64,000 bases of DNA, taken from the NCBI GenBank assembly GCA_037349315.1, contig JBAIAC010000215.1, positions 1 to 64,000 on the forward strand. Reading direction: 5' to 3'. Shown here piece after piece: positions 12,201-26,139 of the stretch. This stretch comes from Chelydra serpentina (Eukaryota > Chordata > Testudines > Chelydridae). How positions within the stretch are numbered: position 1 is the stretch's first letter; each line of letters starts with the position of its first letter. The position numbers were made by a program, and so were the translations under genes. The notes beneath the pieces are model-generated. The model did not search any database. It had not been told where the DNA came from and was given only the letters and a program-made list of their open reading frames with translations.

Positions 12201-12869
12201 ATTTGCATCCTTGTGCCACGTCCCTCTCACACACTGATCACAATTCTCTCTCCGCTTCTTCCCCTTTGCTCTCCCCTCACCACATGTGGCTACAGAAATC
12301 CCACAATGACGGACTCTCCCGTCTCTTCTTCTGTCCCATTTTCTCCATCAGTCTCCAACGGCCATTTAAATTCTCCCCAGATTTGGGATGTTTCCCCCCC
12401 CCCCAGCTTATCTGCAGCCCTTTGTCCTCGTTCGGGTGGGGAATTGCTGCCCCGAGTCACTCCCCGAAGGGGGTCGGGGTTGGGGGGGCTGTTTGGGGAG
12501 CCCCGAGACGTGGTGCCTCAGGGGTGGTGATGGGGCGGCTGGTCTCTGCCAGCAGCAGGGCTTGGCCGGGGCCCAGGAGAGAACATGAGGAGCCGGTGTC
12601 CCCTATGGAGCCTGCCCAGCCCCTTTGCTTCTGCTCCTTTCTAGCGTTTCCTTCACAGACTGTATTACTGGGGAGGCTGGAAAATGTCTCTGGGCTGAGC
12701 CCCGGCAGGAGGGGCCAGGTCCCCACTGTAGTAAAGAGACGAAGCGTTTCCCCAGCATGGCAGAATGTCGGGTGTGTGTCTGCAGGGAAAGGGCCTGGGG
12801 GGATCGTGACGTGAAATTAACTAAACCCTGTTCTGCAACCTCCACAACTTTCTCTTCTCGCCCTGCCAG
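12201..12869 (+). other. Upstream intron block of the KRAB gene (conserved in three copies)
   Basis: Non-coding as far as can be seen. It ends in a pyrimidine-rich tract and a CTGCCAG splice acceptor at 12869. Near-identical copies occupy 47150-47840 (plus) and 52345-52985 (minus), but in both the sequence stops just before the acceptor and changes into the 57-bp satellite. The high similarity across three copies reflects recent duplication rather than coding constraint. Confidence 0.7.
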
Positions 12870-12934
12870 GCTGCAGAGTGACGTCCATGTTTCGCTCCAG
12901 CTCATCCCCGCCTCCCATGGGACAGGGAAGGGAA

Positions 12935-12958
12935 ATGGCTGCAGAGGAGTCAGTTCAG
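12935..12958 (+). CDS. First coding exon of a KRAB-domain gene (partial gene)
   Basis: The exon probably runs 12870-12958, bounded by a CTGCCAG acceptor and a CAG/GTAGGG donor. Translation from ATG at 12935 gives Met-Ala-Ala-Glu-Glu-Ser-Val-Gln and ends in phase 0. A short exon reading MAA-acidic just ahead of the KRAB-A exon is the usual layout of tetrapod KRAB zinc-finger genes. The next exon (15340) begins in phase 0, so the two join without a shift. The start is chosen because it is the first ATG that leads in frame to the donor. The exon is missing from the two duplicated copies of this locus, where a satellite replaces it. Confidence 0.65.
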
Positions 12959-16190
<3,232 letters not shown>

Positions 16191-16194
16191 TTAT

Positions 16195-16375
16195 CCCAGA
16201 AAGGACTATTGGGTCATCTAGTCTGACCTCTTGTATAACACAGGCCGCAGAATTTCATCCAGTTACTGCCGTATTGAGCTGAAAACCTTGTGTTTGACTA
16301 AGGCATGTTTCAGAAGGTCATCCAGTCTTGACTCAAAGACGTCCTGAGATGGAGAATCTGCTGCTTCTCTCGGTA
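16195..16375 (-). repeat. Old CR1-family LINE fragment
   Basis: The plus strand reads GGGTCATCTAGTCTGACCTC and continues to AGATGGAGAATCTGCTGCTT. This is the reverse complement of the usual 3' region of CR1-like elements (gaggtcagactagatgaccc type). It is diverged and truncated at both ends. Confidence 0.65.
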
Positions 16376-18515
16376 GTTTGTAACCTTTGCTTCCGCCTTA
16401 CTGAGCCATTTCCAGTGCTAGTGCCAACTCCAGGGCTAGGGAAGAGGCAGAGGCAAGGTTATGTTGCAGGCGTGGCAGGTACTGTAACTCTTCATTTCAC
16501 AGTTATCAGAGGTTTAAGTTTAGCTCCCATCCACATGCTGGAAGGACAGGAGGCAACACTGGGTATTTTAAACTCTGCATTTATCGAATGTGGGTATTTA
16601 ATTACCTTGATTTTTTTTCAATGGCTTTTTTCCTTTGCCACTATAATCGTGCCTACCCATGAGCTTTTGCTGGCATAGCTACGTTGATTTTTCACGTCCC
16701 TAACTGACAGAACTACCCTGGCAAAACTTTTAAGTACGGATTGGGCAAGAGCATGCGTGTGGATTTTAGGGCACTTTAAAATATTAATGTTTTGTGACCC
16801 AACACTTTGGAATCCAATGGCAAAACTTCCAAGAAGAACATCTGCAGAATGGAAGCAAAATGCACAACACACATTGTCCGAGAGGTCGGGCTCAATCTCA
16901 AATTCAAGGGTATTGTTCTGGTTCAATGGCCACAGCATATCCCCTTGGGACAACTTTTTACAGTGACAGCAGATTCAGGAAACCCTCTAGCAGTTCAAAG
17001 GGATTTAGTCTCGCAGCACGTCTGCATTTCCATGTCATTGACTCACCAGTTTGGCTTGTGCTCTTCTGAAATTCCAAATTCTGCCGTTATTGACTTTTTC
17101 AGGCCTGGTTTCCTGCAGAAGCTGAACCCCAATATCCTGAGCACAGAGGGACAGAGTGGGAACTCTTGGAGGGTCTAGTGCACTCAAGGGGCACCTCCCA
17201 AGGACTGGTTAAAAGCCAGGGCATTGCACAGATCCTATGGATCCATGACTGTGTCCGTGTGCCTTATGGGGAAAAGATATAAAACAAGAAAAGCATCTAA
17301 ATGCGTATTTACCATCAGTCCCCTCATCAGTCCGCTTGGGAAACCCTGATCGTTTCCAAAGTGTATTAAAACCTTCCTTAAAAGCTTACCTCTTGGTTAT
17401 CAGGTCATGACAGTTTGTAGCCCCAAAAGACCCCTCTCAGTCAGCTCAAACTCAGGTGTTTCTCCCCAAGAAGTCTGTCTTCAGTCTCCCAAAAGAGGTA
17501 AAATCAGTCACTGCCCCTTTCTGCGTGGGACAAAGCTTCAAAAGCTGGAGATCTGCATAACCAGCCTTGAGATCTGGCATTCATTACCCCTTAGTGACAC
17601 CAGATTGCACAGGAAACCCATCCCTCAGCCCTGCCCGGTATCATCTGGCCCATCTCAGCATCATAGTCTGTGAAGTATTCATGCTCTCAAGGGCTGGCTC
17701 AAAGATACCGATAACAGTCAGAACTAGGGCCAGTGTTTGCTGGCAATGAAAACAGAGTAATTGACAAACAGGAGCAATATATAATCCTTTACAGCCTGAA
17801 AGTGCATTGGGGGGAGGGGACAGGAGCCAGCAGTGTGGGGGAGGTGGGGCCCAGACACTGGGCATTGAGAGCCTAGAGCCGGCTGTGTGCTGGGGAGACG
17901 GGGCATGAACCCGCTGTGCGCAGGGGAGATGAGCAGGGGAGAGGGGCTGTGGATGCAGCCGAGAGCAGCTGCGAGCGCCGTCTGCTCTGCAGCATGATGT
18001 GGGAGCCTGGCGTCCCCCTTTCAAGGTTCCTCTGGGCAGGGTTCCCCTACCTGCCCAGGGGAAGCTGCACAGTGGTTTTGCTGAACCCAGACTTGCATGA
18101 GGAGGGAAGAAATTAGCAGCAAGTCTCAACCACAGCCAGTCCCCAGCCTCTGCCCTGTGCCTTGGGGAGGAGTCAGGTGTCCCCAGGCAGAAATCTCAGG
18201 GCGGCATGACCCTGTGTGCCCTGCCCACACATCACCTCTGCCCCGCACCCTGGGGATGAGTCGGGTGTCTCTGGGCAGAAATCTGGGGGGTTGTGACCCT
18301 ACATGCCCCACCCACCCTCTGTTCAGCAATTCCGGATATGAAGGGTGATTCCAGAAATGAAGAGTAATTCCAGAAAAAAATGCAGTAAAAGCGGCAATTT
18401 CCAGAAAACACTGGCCCTAGTCATAACATTAAATACAATAGTTTCAAGAGATATGCCTGTGTTCATCAGATCTGTCACTCTGCCTCCACATAGTTCACTC
18501 TGCTGGTGGGTTCTA
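16376..18515. other. No gene recognised
   Basis: AT-richer sequence with short unsupported frames only. It has no splice-bounded exon I can defend, no tRNA box pair and no clear transposon terminus. Confidence 0.45.
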
Positions 18516-18519
18516 CCTC

Positions 18520-18668
18520 TTCCCCCATTCTGTGTCTGTCTTGTCTATTTAGATTGTAAATTCTTCAGGGCATGGGCCATCTACTATTCTGGGTTTGTAC
18601 CTTGCCTAGCACAATGGGGACCCACTTCTTACTTGGTCCTTAGGCACAAAGGTAATGAATATGATTTA
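18520..18668 (+). repeat. L2/MIR-like 3' tail
   Basis: Carries the TTTAGATTGTAAATTCTTCA start, then GGGCATGGGCCATCT and a GCCTAGCACAATGGGG motif, ending in an AT-rich AATAATAAC tail. These are hallmarks of the widespread L2/MIR-type tail found in amniote genomes. The exact family is not determined. Confidence 0.6.
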
Positions 18669-19127
18669 TAATAATAACAACTCTCCTGCCACTTTAAGTC
18701 AAGGAAGATGGCCTTGGGATATTACTACTTAAAAATGAGCAGGGATGGAATAAAAAGCTGAGGTTACTAGAGGGTGAGGAAAGAAAGGAGCCACCAACCC
18801 CCTGCCAAAGGTCAGTACCCCAGAGAAAACCTGCCCCTGCTATTGCAATCACTGCTGTACTGGGGATATGATGGGAAAGGGACTGTCTGAATTATCAAGG
18901 CAGGAAATGGACAACAATCTACAGCAACCTCATTAACCACAAACACACTCTCATCATGCTCCAGCCAGAAGGGAAATGAGCAGAAATTCTTGCTGTTCAG
19001 TCACGGACACACTTACACAACCGCACAGCAGTGCGTCTGTTGTGGAAGCTGGTGTGAGCAAACAATGGGAAATGATCACTCAATGAGAACAGAAGTAGAT
19101 GTGGCATGAGATACCTGTGTCAGTCAA

Positions 19128-19209
19128 GTAGTTGTGGCTGAGTGGTTAAGGTGCTGGACTTGAACTCCATTGGGATCTCCCTGTGCAGGTTCAAATCCTG
19201 TCAACTACG
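19128..19209 (+). tRNA. tRNA-Ser(TGA), diverged
   Basis: The 82-nt sequence has a closed 7-bp acceptor stem (GTAGTTG/CAACTAC) and discriminator G. The D-arm is GGCTGAGTGGTTAAGG; a long class II variable arm follows. The anticodon loop CTTGAAC gives TGA (Ser). The anticodon stem CTGGA/TCCAT has one C-T mismatch at its first pair. The T-loop reads TTCAAAT, having lost the CpG of the usual TTCGA. No run of four T follows within 30 nt. It may be a decaying copy. The Ser copies at 44318 and 55590 share its flanks but have anticodon AGA, so the anticodon has switched among paralogues. Confidence 0.75.
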
Positions 19210-19284
19210 GAGGAACTTGTGGTTCTTTAGTTTCAGTACCTGAGCATCCTTGGTGTCAAGCGGAGCTAGGTCTTGTCTCGTCTC

Positions 19285-19560
19285 ACTCTCAGGCTGTGTC
19301 CACACTGCTGAGTTATGCCACTTTAGTTAAAGTGTTTTAATTAAACTGCTGTTGCATGTCCACACTATGCTGCTTGTGTCACCAGAGCGCATCCACGCCA
19401 GCAGCCCTTGAAACGCCCCAAAGAGCAGTGCACTGTGGGTAGCTATCGCACTGTGCAACTGGCCGCAGGGGGCTGTGGGTGGGGTTTGCAATGGCTCATG
19501 GGCCGGTGCAGCATCACATGATGCAGATTTCTCTATCCCATTGTTCCATGGGCAGTGTGT
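19285..19560. mobile_element. MITE-like repeat (CTGTGTCCACACT type)
   Basis: Begins near CTCAGGCTGTGTCCACACT and contains the internal short mirror CATGTCCACACTATG and CACTGTGGGTAGCTATCG. The same sequence flanks the tRNA-Ser genes at 43905-44265 (reversed) and 55740-56000. It resembles the non-autonomous DNA-transposon families with CTACACTG-type ends that are common in turtles; the ends here are not well defined. Confidence 0.45.
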
Positions 19561-19759
19561 GTGTGTGGAGAGCCAGTCTGTGCGTTGGGGAAGAGAGAGT
19601 GTGCTGGCACACTGTGTCTAAGCTCAGACAGCTGCTGGAACCAACCAGTCCTCAGGCAGGGGAAGGGGGACACCCCAGTCCTGAAGCAAGGGGAGGGAAA
19701 CACCCCTGACATCAGCCCCCGCTTCCCTCACTGGTTCAGCTCAGCACAGCACAGCAGTG

Positions 19760-19793
<34 letters not shown>

Positions 19794-20619
19794 GCTGCTG
19801 CCTGCCTGGCTCTGTGTCAGGGGCCGGAACAGGGGGGTTACCAGCCGTAAGGACGAACAGTGGAGGGGGGAACAGGACGGAGGCCTGACGAGAAGAGGCA
19901 TTCTGTGTTTGTGGCCTTGGGGGAACGGTGGGACGGAGCCTCAGGGAGACGGGGCGGTGTAGGGTTGGGGCCCCAGGGAGAAGGGGAGGAGTGAGTGCAG
20001 GTCCTTGGAGGAAAGGGTCGTCATGGGGTGAGTTTAGATGCCGGTGGCCCCCCCACTGTAAGGAGCTTCCGCCCCCCATCTCCGTGGTCGCTGTGCGGGG
20101 GAGCAGCATCCCCCGGCAGTGATTTGCTCCTTGCTGCCGGAGCAGAGCAGCAGGCTCAGCCGTCAGAACTTCCGGGAGCGATGAGAGGGGAGGGGCCCAG
20201 CCTCTGGAGCAGGATCGCAGGGCAGGGAGTTCCCGGCGGGCATTGTGGGATACTGGTGGAGGCCAGTTCTGGTGATATAATGACCAGCAGCGTCTACACT
20301 GACACTTTGTCACTCTCAGTTTGCTGCAAAAAGCTCCAGGCCTCTCGTCGAGGTGGGTTTATTTTGTCGCAAATAGAGGCAGTTTTGTCGCCAGGCTGGT
20401 GACCGAGGGAACGTCATGTGTTTTTCACACGCCTGAGCAATATAATGATGCTGAAATAACTTTGTAGTGCAGACCTGGCCAAGGATTCACACACACACAG
20501 CTTGCAAGGAAAACTTCCCCTGCTCCTCTGCTTTGCAGACTCCAAATACAAGCAAAGGCCCAGGTGGGGTCTGGCAGAGAGTCAAGTGTGGGAAGACACC
20601 CAAACTTTAGCAATAGGCA

Positions 20620-20693
20620 GGCACCATGGCTTAACTGGTTAATGCACCTGTTTTGTAAACAGGAGATCCTGGGTTCAACTCCCAGTGGTGCCT
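20620..20693 (+). tRNA. tRNA-Thr(TGT), unit A
   Basis: The 74-nt cloverleaf has acceptor GGCACCA/TGGTGCC, D-arm GCTTAACTGGTTAATGC and anticodon stem CCTGT/ACAGG. The loop TTTGTAA gives anticodon TGT. The T-arm is TGGGTTCAACTCCCA, which fits a B-box with CA in place of CG; the discriminator is T. A TTTT terminator lies at 20705-20708. Immediately after it comes a CR1 3' tail. Copies in units B and C (27595, 34320) differ by a few bases, mainly in the D-arm and one anticodon-stem base. Confidence 0.88.
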
Positions 20694-20708
20694 TGTTGAG
20701 TGGCTTTT

Positions 20709-20795
20709 GGGGCACCTGGCATTGGCTAATGTCAGAAGAGAAGATACAGAGCTAGATGGGCCTTTGGTCTAGCCCAGTGTGGCTGTTTTTATGGT
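20709..20795 (+). repeat. CR1 3' tail abutting tRNA-Thr, unit A
   Basis: Reads GGGGCACCTGGCATTGG, then AGCTAGATGGGCCTTTGGTC and GTGTGGCTGTTTTTATG. This is the conserved 3' end of turtle CR1, which is also used by the tortoise tRNA-derived SINE. It begins about 15 nt after the end of the tRNA. The same junction is present in units B (27684-27768) and C (34409-34492). Confidence 0.8.
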
Positions 20796-21204
20796 TTAAA
20801 TTACACTCCCAGGCACTGATAACAGAGTTACTGAAAGTTTGGGAGTTAAGAGCCGACAGGTCCGTGTTCCAGGCCCCTCCCAGACGACCCCTCCCTCTGG
20901 GACAGGGGCAGGTCTGACTCTCACACCAAATGCCTCGTTGTCGCTGCCAGAATCTGTGGGCGGCTCATTTGAGTTACGTCCAGGGTGGAGTCCTGCTTTG
21001 TGCACCATGTCTGAGACTGAAAATCCTAAACCACCCTTTGAAATAACGAATGCAGCAGGACGTGTTATGGTCCCTGCCCCAAAGCAGATGGACCAATGGG
21101 GAACTGCCAGTGAGCCCAGGGTAATACTCCACGGCCGATTTCCCTTTGTCACTTGCTAAACTCCCTCCCAACCTCGTGGGGTCACAGAGCCCGGTACTGA
21201 GCCT

Positions 21205-21590
21205 GAGCCGAGATGTCTACACTGCAAATTTACCACCCCAGAGCCCAGCCCTGGGAGCCTGAGCTGGCACGGGGCAGCCCTGGGTGTTCATTGCAGTGTG
21301 GACATAGCCTAGCGTTACGTCTACACTGCCATTAACACACCCAAGTCACTGTTCTCAAACCCTGGCTCAGCTGATCCAGGCTTGTGGGGCTTGTGCTGCA
21401 GGGCTATAAAATTACAGTGTAGACGCTTGGGCTTGTGCCCAGCCTCTGAGATCCCATGAGGGGTGAGGGTCTCCGAGGCCAGGCTCCAGCCTGAGCCAAA
21501 TGTCCACACTGCAGCTTTTAGCCCCACAACCAGAGACCGAGACGTCCAAGTCAGATGATCCAGGCCAGCCGGGCCGTTATCACAGTATAG
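21205..21590. mobile_element. Palindromic MITE with GTCTACACTGC ends, unit A
   Basis: Carries repeated and inverted GTCTACACTGCAAAT, GCAGTGTGGACATAGCC, TTACGTCTACACTGCC and ACAGTGTAGACGCTTGGGC. This arrangement of inverted CTACACTG motifs is typical of a reptile non-autonomous DNA transposon family, possibly nested. Orthologous copies are at about 28180-28575 (B) and 34910-35310 (C). Confidence 0.55.
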
Positions 21591-21741
21591 ATGCACCGAG
21601 GGACGTGTTTGCTCGGTTTTTATGGATTTGCACCGGAAAACGTTGAGTGTTTCCATCCATTTCAGGCATCCCCATTCAGGGGAATCCTGAACAGAATGGA
21701 AATGGATATGCACATTTTTTTGTTAAAGGATCAGATATTTA

Positions 21742-21812
21742 AGGGGACACTTGATTCGAACCAAGGACCACCTGACCTGCAGTCAAACACTCTACCACTG
21801 AGCTATACCCCC
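21742..21812 (-). tRNA. tRNA-Cys(GCA), unit A, one base short
   Basis: On the minus strand the 5' end is GGGGGTATAGCTCAGTGGTA, the anticodon loop holds TGCAG (anticodon GCA, Cys), and the T-loop is TTCGAAT. Unit B (28725-28796, 72 nt) has one more base in the T-stem; here it is deleted (71 nt), which shortens the T-stem. The acceptor pairs through two G-U type wobbles (GGGGGTA/TGTCCCC). This copy is probably impaired; the B, C and D copies have the normal length. Confidence 0.8.
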
Positions 21813-22894
21813 AGGTGGTGGGCAGTTGATTAAACATTATATAGACGTGTAAACAGAACAGCTTCCACACCCACCGACATCGCTTCTCTCGCTGACATAG
21901 CTCCCACCTCTCCGGGAGGTGGATTCACTACACGGACGGGACAGCTCTCTCCCATCCGCTTAGAGCAGCTTCAGTAGTTATGAATAAGTAGGAAATAACC
22001 TGCTGAATGGAGAGTGTCAGTAACCAATGCATCGAATATGGCTGTGTCTGTATTCAATAGGGGTGACTGGCCAGTGAACAGACTGTTTTGAATAACATGT
22101 ACCTCAGTTCGGATGCAGAGTCACTGACCCCGGATTGGGACTGGTCCTAACAGGGAATTTGTTTTCACAATTGGACACATTGCCACTTCGCTATTGTTAT
22201 ATTATACTCTGAGGGAAATGCCCATTAGATTCTTATTACTAATAAGTTTAGGCAACTTTCTCTCTCTTGTTTTTTAACGTTCTCTCGTGAATTGTTATGG
22301 TAGTTTCTATATAACTCTGCTAAGCAGGACAAATAATTTCTTTACGAAATGGTTTTTTCTTTGCCTTCATATCGTCTCCTGAAATTAGTTGATTCATTTT
22401 TACTTGTGGTTGGTTGAAAGGTTTAGCCGCGCCTGCACATTGTCACTGCTGTGCTGTTCCTTCAGTAGCCAGGCCCTTAATAGCAGGACTTAGAGTTTCA
22501 GAGACAGTTTCTGCTGCCCAGGGGTCAAAATAGTTAATTCCCCTCCCCCCAAGCGGGTGTGCAGAGACGTCCCAGCAGCGCTAAGGTGGCTCCCTGCCCA
22601 CTCTGCCTCCCTCCCTCCATGCCGCGCCGCTCCCAGAAGTGGCCGGCATGTCCCTGCATCCCCTGGGGGGTGCGTCTCCACGCGCTGCTCCCATCCCTAG
22701 CACCAACTCTGCAGCTCCCATTGGCTGGGAACTGCAGCCAATGGGAGCTGTGTGGGCAGAGCCTGCAGGCAGTGGAGCATGGAGACTCCCTGCCCCCCCC
22801 CCGTGACCTAGGAATCGCTGCCGAAGGGGTTTGTCTACCGGTCGCTTTGGGAGCCGCGCAGCTCAAGATAAGTGCCACCTCCTGACGCCTTCCT

Positions 22895-23450
22895 GCACCC
22901 CAACCCCCTGCCCCAGCCCACAGCCCCATACCACACCCAAACTCCTTCCAAGAGCCCTCACCCCTCAGCCCCCCCAACCCCCTGCCCCAGCCCACAGCCC
23001 CCATACCACATCCAAACTCCTTCCCAGAGCCCTCACCCCTCAGCCCCCCACCCCAACCCCCTGCCCCAGCCCACAGCCCCATACCACATCCAAACTCCTG
23101 CCCAGAGCCCCCCTCAGCCCCCCACCCCAACCCCCTGCCCCAGCCCACAGCCCCATACCACATCCAAACTCCTTCCCAGAGCCCTCACCCCTCAGCCCCC
23201 CACCCCAACCCCCTGCCCCAGCCCACAGCCCCCATACCACATCCAAACTCCTTCCCAGAGCCCTCACCCCTCAGCCCCCGACCCCAACCCCCTGCCCTAC
23301 CCCAGAGCCCACATACCACACCCAAACTTCCTCCCAGAGCCCTCACTCCCCCGCCCCTGCCCCAGCCCAGAGCTCTCATCCAACCACCCAAACTCCTTCC
23401 CAAAACCTGACCCCCACCACCCCTCCTACACCCCAACCCCCTGCCCCAAT
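22895..23450. repeat. C-rich minisatellite, ~71-78 bp monomer, unit A (6-7 copies)
   Basis: Repeats of CCACAGCCCCATACCACA followed by TCCAAACTCCTTCCCAGAGC and CCTCACCCCTCAGCC. Occurrences begin near 22919, 22990, 23070, 23147 and 23223, with diverged units to 23450. Unit B has only about half as many copies. The translated Pro-rich frames are composition artefacts. Confidence 0.88.
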
Positions 23451-24044
23451 CAAGGTAACTCACTTGATGTTCCTTCACTTCCCATTACTGATAATATAGG
23501 AGGAGGGTAAAGAAGAAAAAAGAACAATTGGGGGAGATGGGAGAGAATGTTCATTTTCTCGGATGTGTCCCAAGGGGGGGCCCTGAAAATTAAGCCGCGC
23601 ACAGGGACCCACTAACTCGAAATCCTCCTGCTTAGTGGGGACACACACAATCGACAGTATAAAATCTGTTTCTATAGAAGCTCGACTTCTATAAATTTGA
23701 CATAATTTCATAACATAGACATACCCTGAGTGTAGAAGGATCCCCGAGGGTGTTTATTTGCGAGCTGAGGTTCCATTTCTGACATTTACCTTCTTTCCTG
23801 GTTTATTATATCTCCAGCGAGCAAACCGGAGCTGTTCCAAGGCTGGTTAGATGCTGCTTTCTAGACCAGAGAGCTGGGGTTGGCTGAGAACGCTGTCGCC
23901 ATCAGCTGGTCAGAGAAACCAGGGAGGGAGGTTGGAATTTAGGATTCTCCCACCATGGGCAGGTGCTGCTGGACTCATCTAGTGGGGGAGAGTCTGAAAA
24001 AGCTTCTCAGCTCCCAGAGGGGGGCAGACAAGCCGGTGCCTTAA

Positions 24045-24375
24045 TGGAGAGAAAATATTGGGTATTAAAGGGCTCTTTAATCTAGCAGAGAAAGGCATAA
24101 CGAGATCCAATGGCTGGAAGGTAAAAAGAGACAAATTACAAATCAGGGAGGATTATTCAACAGTGAGGATGATTCACCACAGGAACAAGGTACCAAGGGA
24201 AGTGGTGGATTCTCCATCTCTTGATGTCATTTAATGAAGCTTCACTAGATGCCTTTCTGGAATGTGTTTGCCCCAAAGTTGCTCTTGTGGTACACAGGAG
24301 GCCTGTGAGATGCAGGGGGTCAGATTAGATGCTCTAATGGTCTCTTCTGACCATAAAGTCTACTAATTTCTGAAA
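24045..24375 (+). repeat. CR1 LINE 3' fragment, unit A
   Basis: Contains GTACCAAGGGAAGTGGTGGA, GATGCCTTTCTGGAATGTG, CAGATTAGATGCTCTAATGG and TCTTCTGACCATAAAGTCTA, the typical degraded CR1 3' UTR. The unit B copy is 30785-31112 and lacks 5 bp near GAAGCTTCACTAG. Confidence 0.75.
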
Positions 24376-24524
24376 AAGTGAGTGTAGCATTGGGAGCAGC
24401 CTCTGATGTTTTCCTGTCCAGCCGGCTTGCTTCCTAGAATGAACACTCATTGAGTGGGGTGATCCCCAGGGAGTAGCTCAAACCTCCCAAGTGTCTGGCC
24501 AGCGGCAGGACATTAGCATTGCAG

Positions 24525-24840
24525 GGGAGGGGTGTGGCAGTGACATCACAAAGGCCGTTTGCAGGACCTCGGCCTATTGGTCAAAGGTGGTGGGAGGCGG
24601 TGACCTCACAGAGAGATGCTGACATCAGCCAGGCCAGGCCAGGGGCGCAGGGCCAGGGAAACCTCGGAGACCCCCGTGACTTTGCTTCAGCAAGTCTCCT
24701 TGTCGAGGTCTCTCTCGGAGGACTGAGAGAGTATTAGGGTTCACGGACGTGAGTGCCAGGAGGAAACTCTTTGGAGTTTTCTCCTTTGCTTTTACGGACT
24801 TTCCTAGAAAACAGACGTCCCTGGTTAGCAGGTAAGAGCC
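24525..24840 (+). promoter_or_regulatory. CRE/CCAAT-rich promoter-like block, unit A
   Basis: Three CRE-like octamers, TGACATCA at 24541-24548, TGACCTCA at 24601-24608 and TGACATCA at 24620-24627, surround an inverted CCAAT box (CTATTGGTCA, ~24574-24583). About 200 bp downstream a possible splice donor, TTAGCAG/GTAAGAG, occurs near 24831. The block is preserved in unit B (octamers at 31280, 31340, 31359). It could be a promoter of an unseen transcript or part of an LTR; no linked reading frame was identified. Confidence 0.35.
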
Positions 24841-25114
24841 TCCGAGAGGTTTGGGACCTGTTCAGTCTGATCCATCCGGTGCCAGCTGAATTCCAGGCAT
24901 GGAAAACAGTCGCTTCAGGTGACAGAATTTTATTCCCCACTTAGGATTTTGTCCCTCAGAATCACTGGGGACATTAGGGTTTGTCCTTTTTGTTTGACCT
25001 TTTCCTCCATCCCTCCCTCCTTTCTCTTCAGCTCTTACTTCTTTTGTCCTTTCCCCTGTTCCCCTCCCACCACCAGGAGAGGTGTAGGGGTGTGTGTGTG
25101 TGGGGGTGTGGGGG

Positions 25115-25772
25115 TGTGACAGTGTACCCCATAAGGCTTTATGGGGAGATACTTATAAATGTATATATGATATATATACCCGGTGTCACTGTTGCTCTGA
25201 GGGAGACGCTGTGTGCGTTACCCCAAGTGGCCACCCGGTGGCCCTTAGCAGGCACATGTTGTGACGGAGCAGAGAGTGAGGTGGATTCAACCTGGGAGGT
25301 TTGTGGGGGAGGTTCCCTGGGACCTGCAGCATTGCATTAGGAAAGGGAGACTTTACCTGGGGCTGTAACATGAGCCAGGACGGGGGTTGGGAGGTGACAC
25401 CTTTGGCTGGGAGAACGGACAAAAGGCGAGAGGAGGAGCCCCGGGGGGAGGGGAAGAGCCTCCTGGAGATTTTGTCTGTGTGTTTTCAGTTTGGAGCTGG
25501 CTTGGGAAGAGGAGGGGAGGGGGGCAGACAGGGTCTGGCCTCCCTGCCCCATTTGGAGCTGTGGGGCGAAATGCAGGGAGCCCCCAGGCTGGGGTCTAAG
25601 CTCCCTGCCCCCCGGAAGGACCCGACTGAGGGGTCCTGGATGTACTGACAAGCTCTGGTTGGACTGTGTTCCTGGCAGCTCTAATAAACCTTCTGTTCTA
25701 CTGGCTGGCTGAGACTCCCAGTGAATCCGGGGAAGAGGGGTGCAGGGCCGGACTCCCCTATACTCTGTGACA
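25115..25772 (+). mobile_element. Solo LTR (gypsy-type), unit A
   Basis: The 658 bp run from TGTGACAGTG to CTCTGTGACA. The 3' part (from about 25493, GTTTGGAGCTGGCTTGGG, through an AATAAA signal in CTCTAATAAACC) matches, in opposite orientation, the R/U5 part of the LTRs of the Gmr1-like element at 35865-40622. The 5' (U3-like) part differs. It includes one copy of the sequence that forms the 57-bp satellite elsewhere (25180-25240). No clean target duplication was recognised. Confidence 0.7.
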
Positions 25773-26045
25773 CATGTACAAAGGAGGGTTTGGGGAGCAA
25801 AGATTGAGAGGGTGTCGGGGGGCTCAATGGATGGGCAGCGCTCTGGGCTCTGCTTGAGAGATCCTGGCAGAGGGGCAGGTAAGGGAGGGAGGATTGTAGA
25901 TTTGTGGTGTCTGACCTGCACTCTGCAGAGGAGGTGATAAGTGAAGGGGCATTTTTGATTCCTCCCCCTCTGTGTCCCCTGGGAGGGAATTCTAGGTTCC
26001 AAAGGGCCAAATAAGGGGCAAAGCCATCGGGTTAATGAAAACCAG

Positions 26046-26139
26046 TGCTCCAGGTGAGGCTCGAACTCACAACCTCAGCGTGTCTCCGCTCAGCACTGCC
26101 GTATAAGTACTGTGCGCTAACCCATTGCACCACTGGAGC
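26046..26139 (-). tRNA. tRNA-Ile(TAT) with intron, unit A
   Basis: The 94-nt gene on the minus strand begins GCTCCAGTGGTGCAATGGGT and ends with acceptor CTGGAGC plus discriminator A. Anticodon loop CTTATA is followed by an intron of about 20 nt, then CGCTGAGG. Vertebrate tRNA-Ile(TAT) genes are known for such an intron just after the anticodon. The B-box is intact (GAGTTCGAGCCTC), one of the few here that keeps its CpG. AAAA on the plus strand at about 26037-26040 supplies a TTTT terminator. One anticodon-stem pair is mismatched (A-C). Confidence 0.9.

Larger units (their letters stand above)
18730..19865 (+). repeat. Third, direct copy of the outer part of the inverted-repeat arms
   Basis: This matches the right arm and its flank (about 55220-56330) in the same orientation: a block around GGAATAAAAAGCTGAG, the tRNA-Ser, the ACTACGGAGGAACTTG flank, a palindrome-rich MITE-like part and the CT/CA tract before CACGCTGCTGCCTGCC. 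It is more diverged from the arms than they are from each other, so it is an older duplicate. Confidence 0.75.

Noticed and set aside
22831..23510. Proline-rich proteins of over 200 residues in overlapping frames
   Set aside because: All frames lie in the C-rich minisatellite and change with its copy number between units A and B.
25115..25772. Claiming a target-site duplication for the solo LTR
   Set aside because: The left flank is a G/T-rich simple repeat and the right flank is CATGT; no convincing match, so only the LTR ends are asserted.
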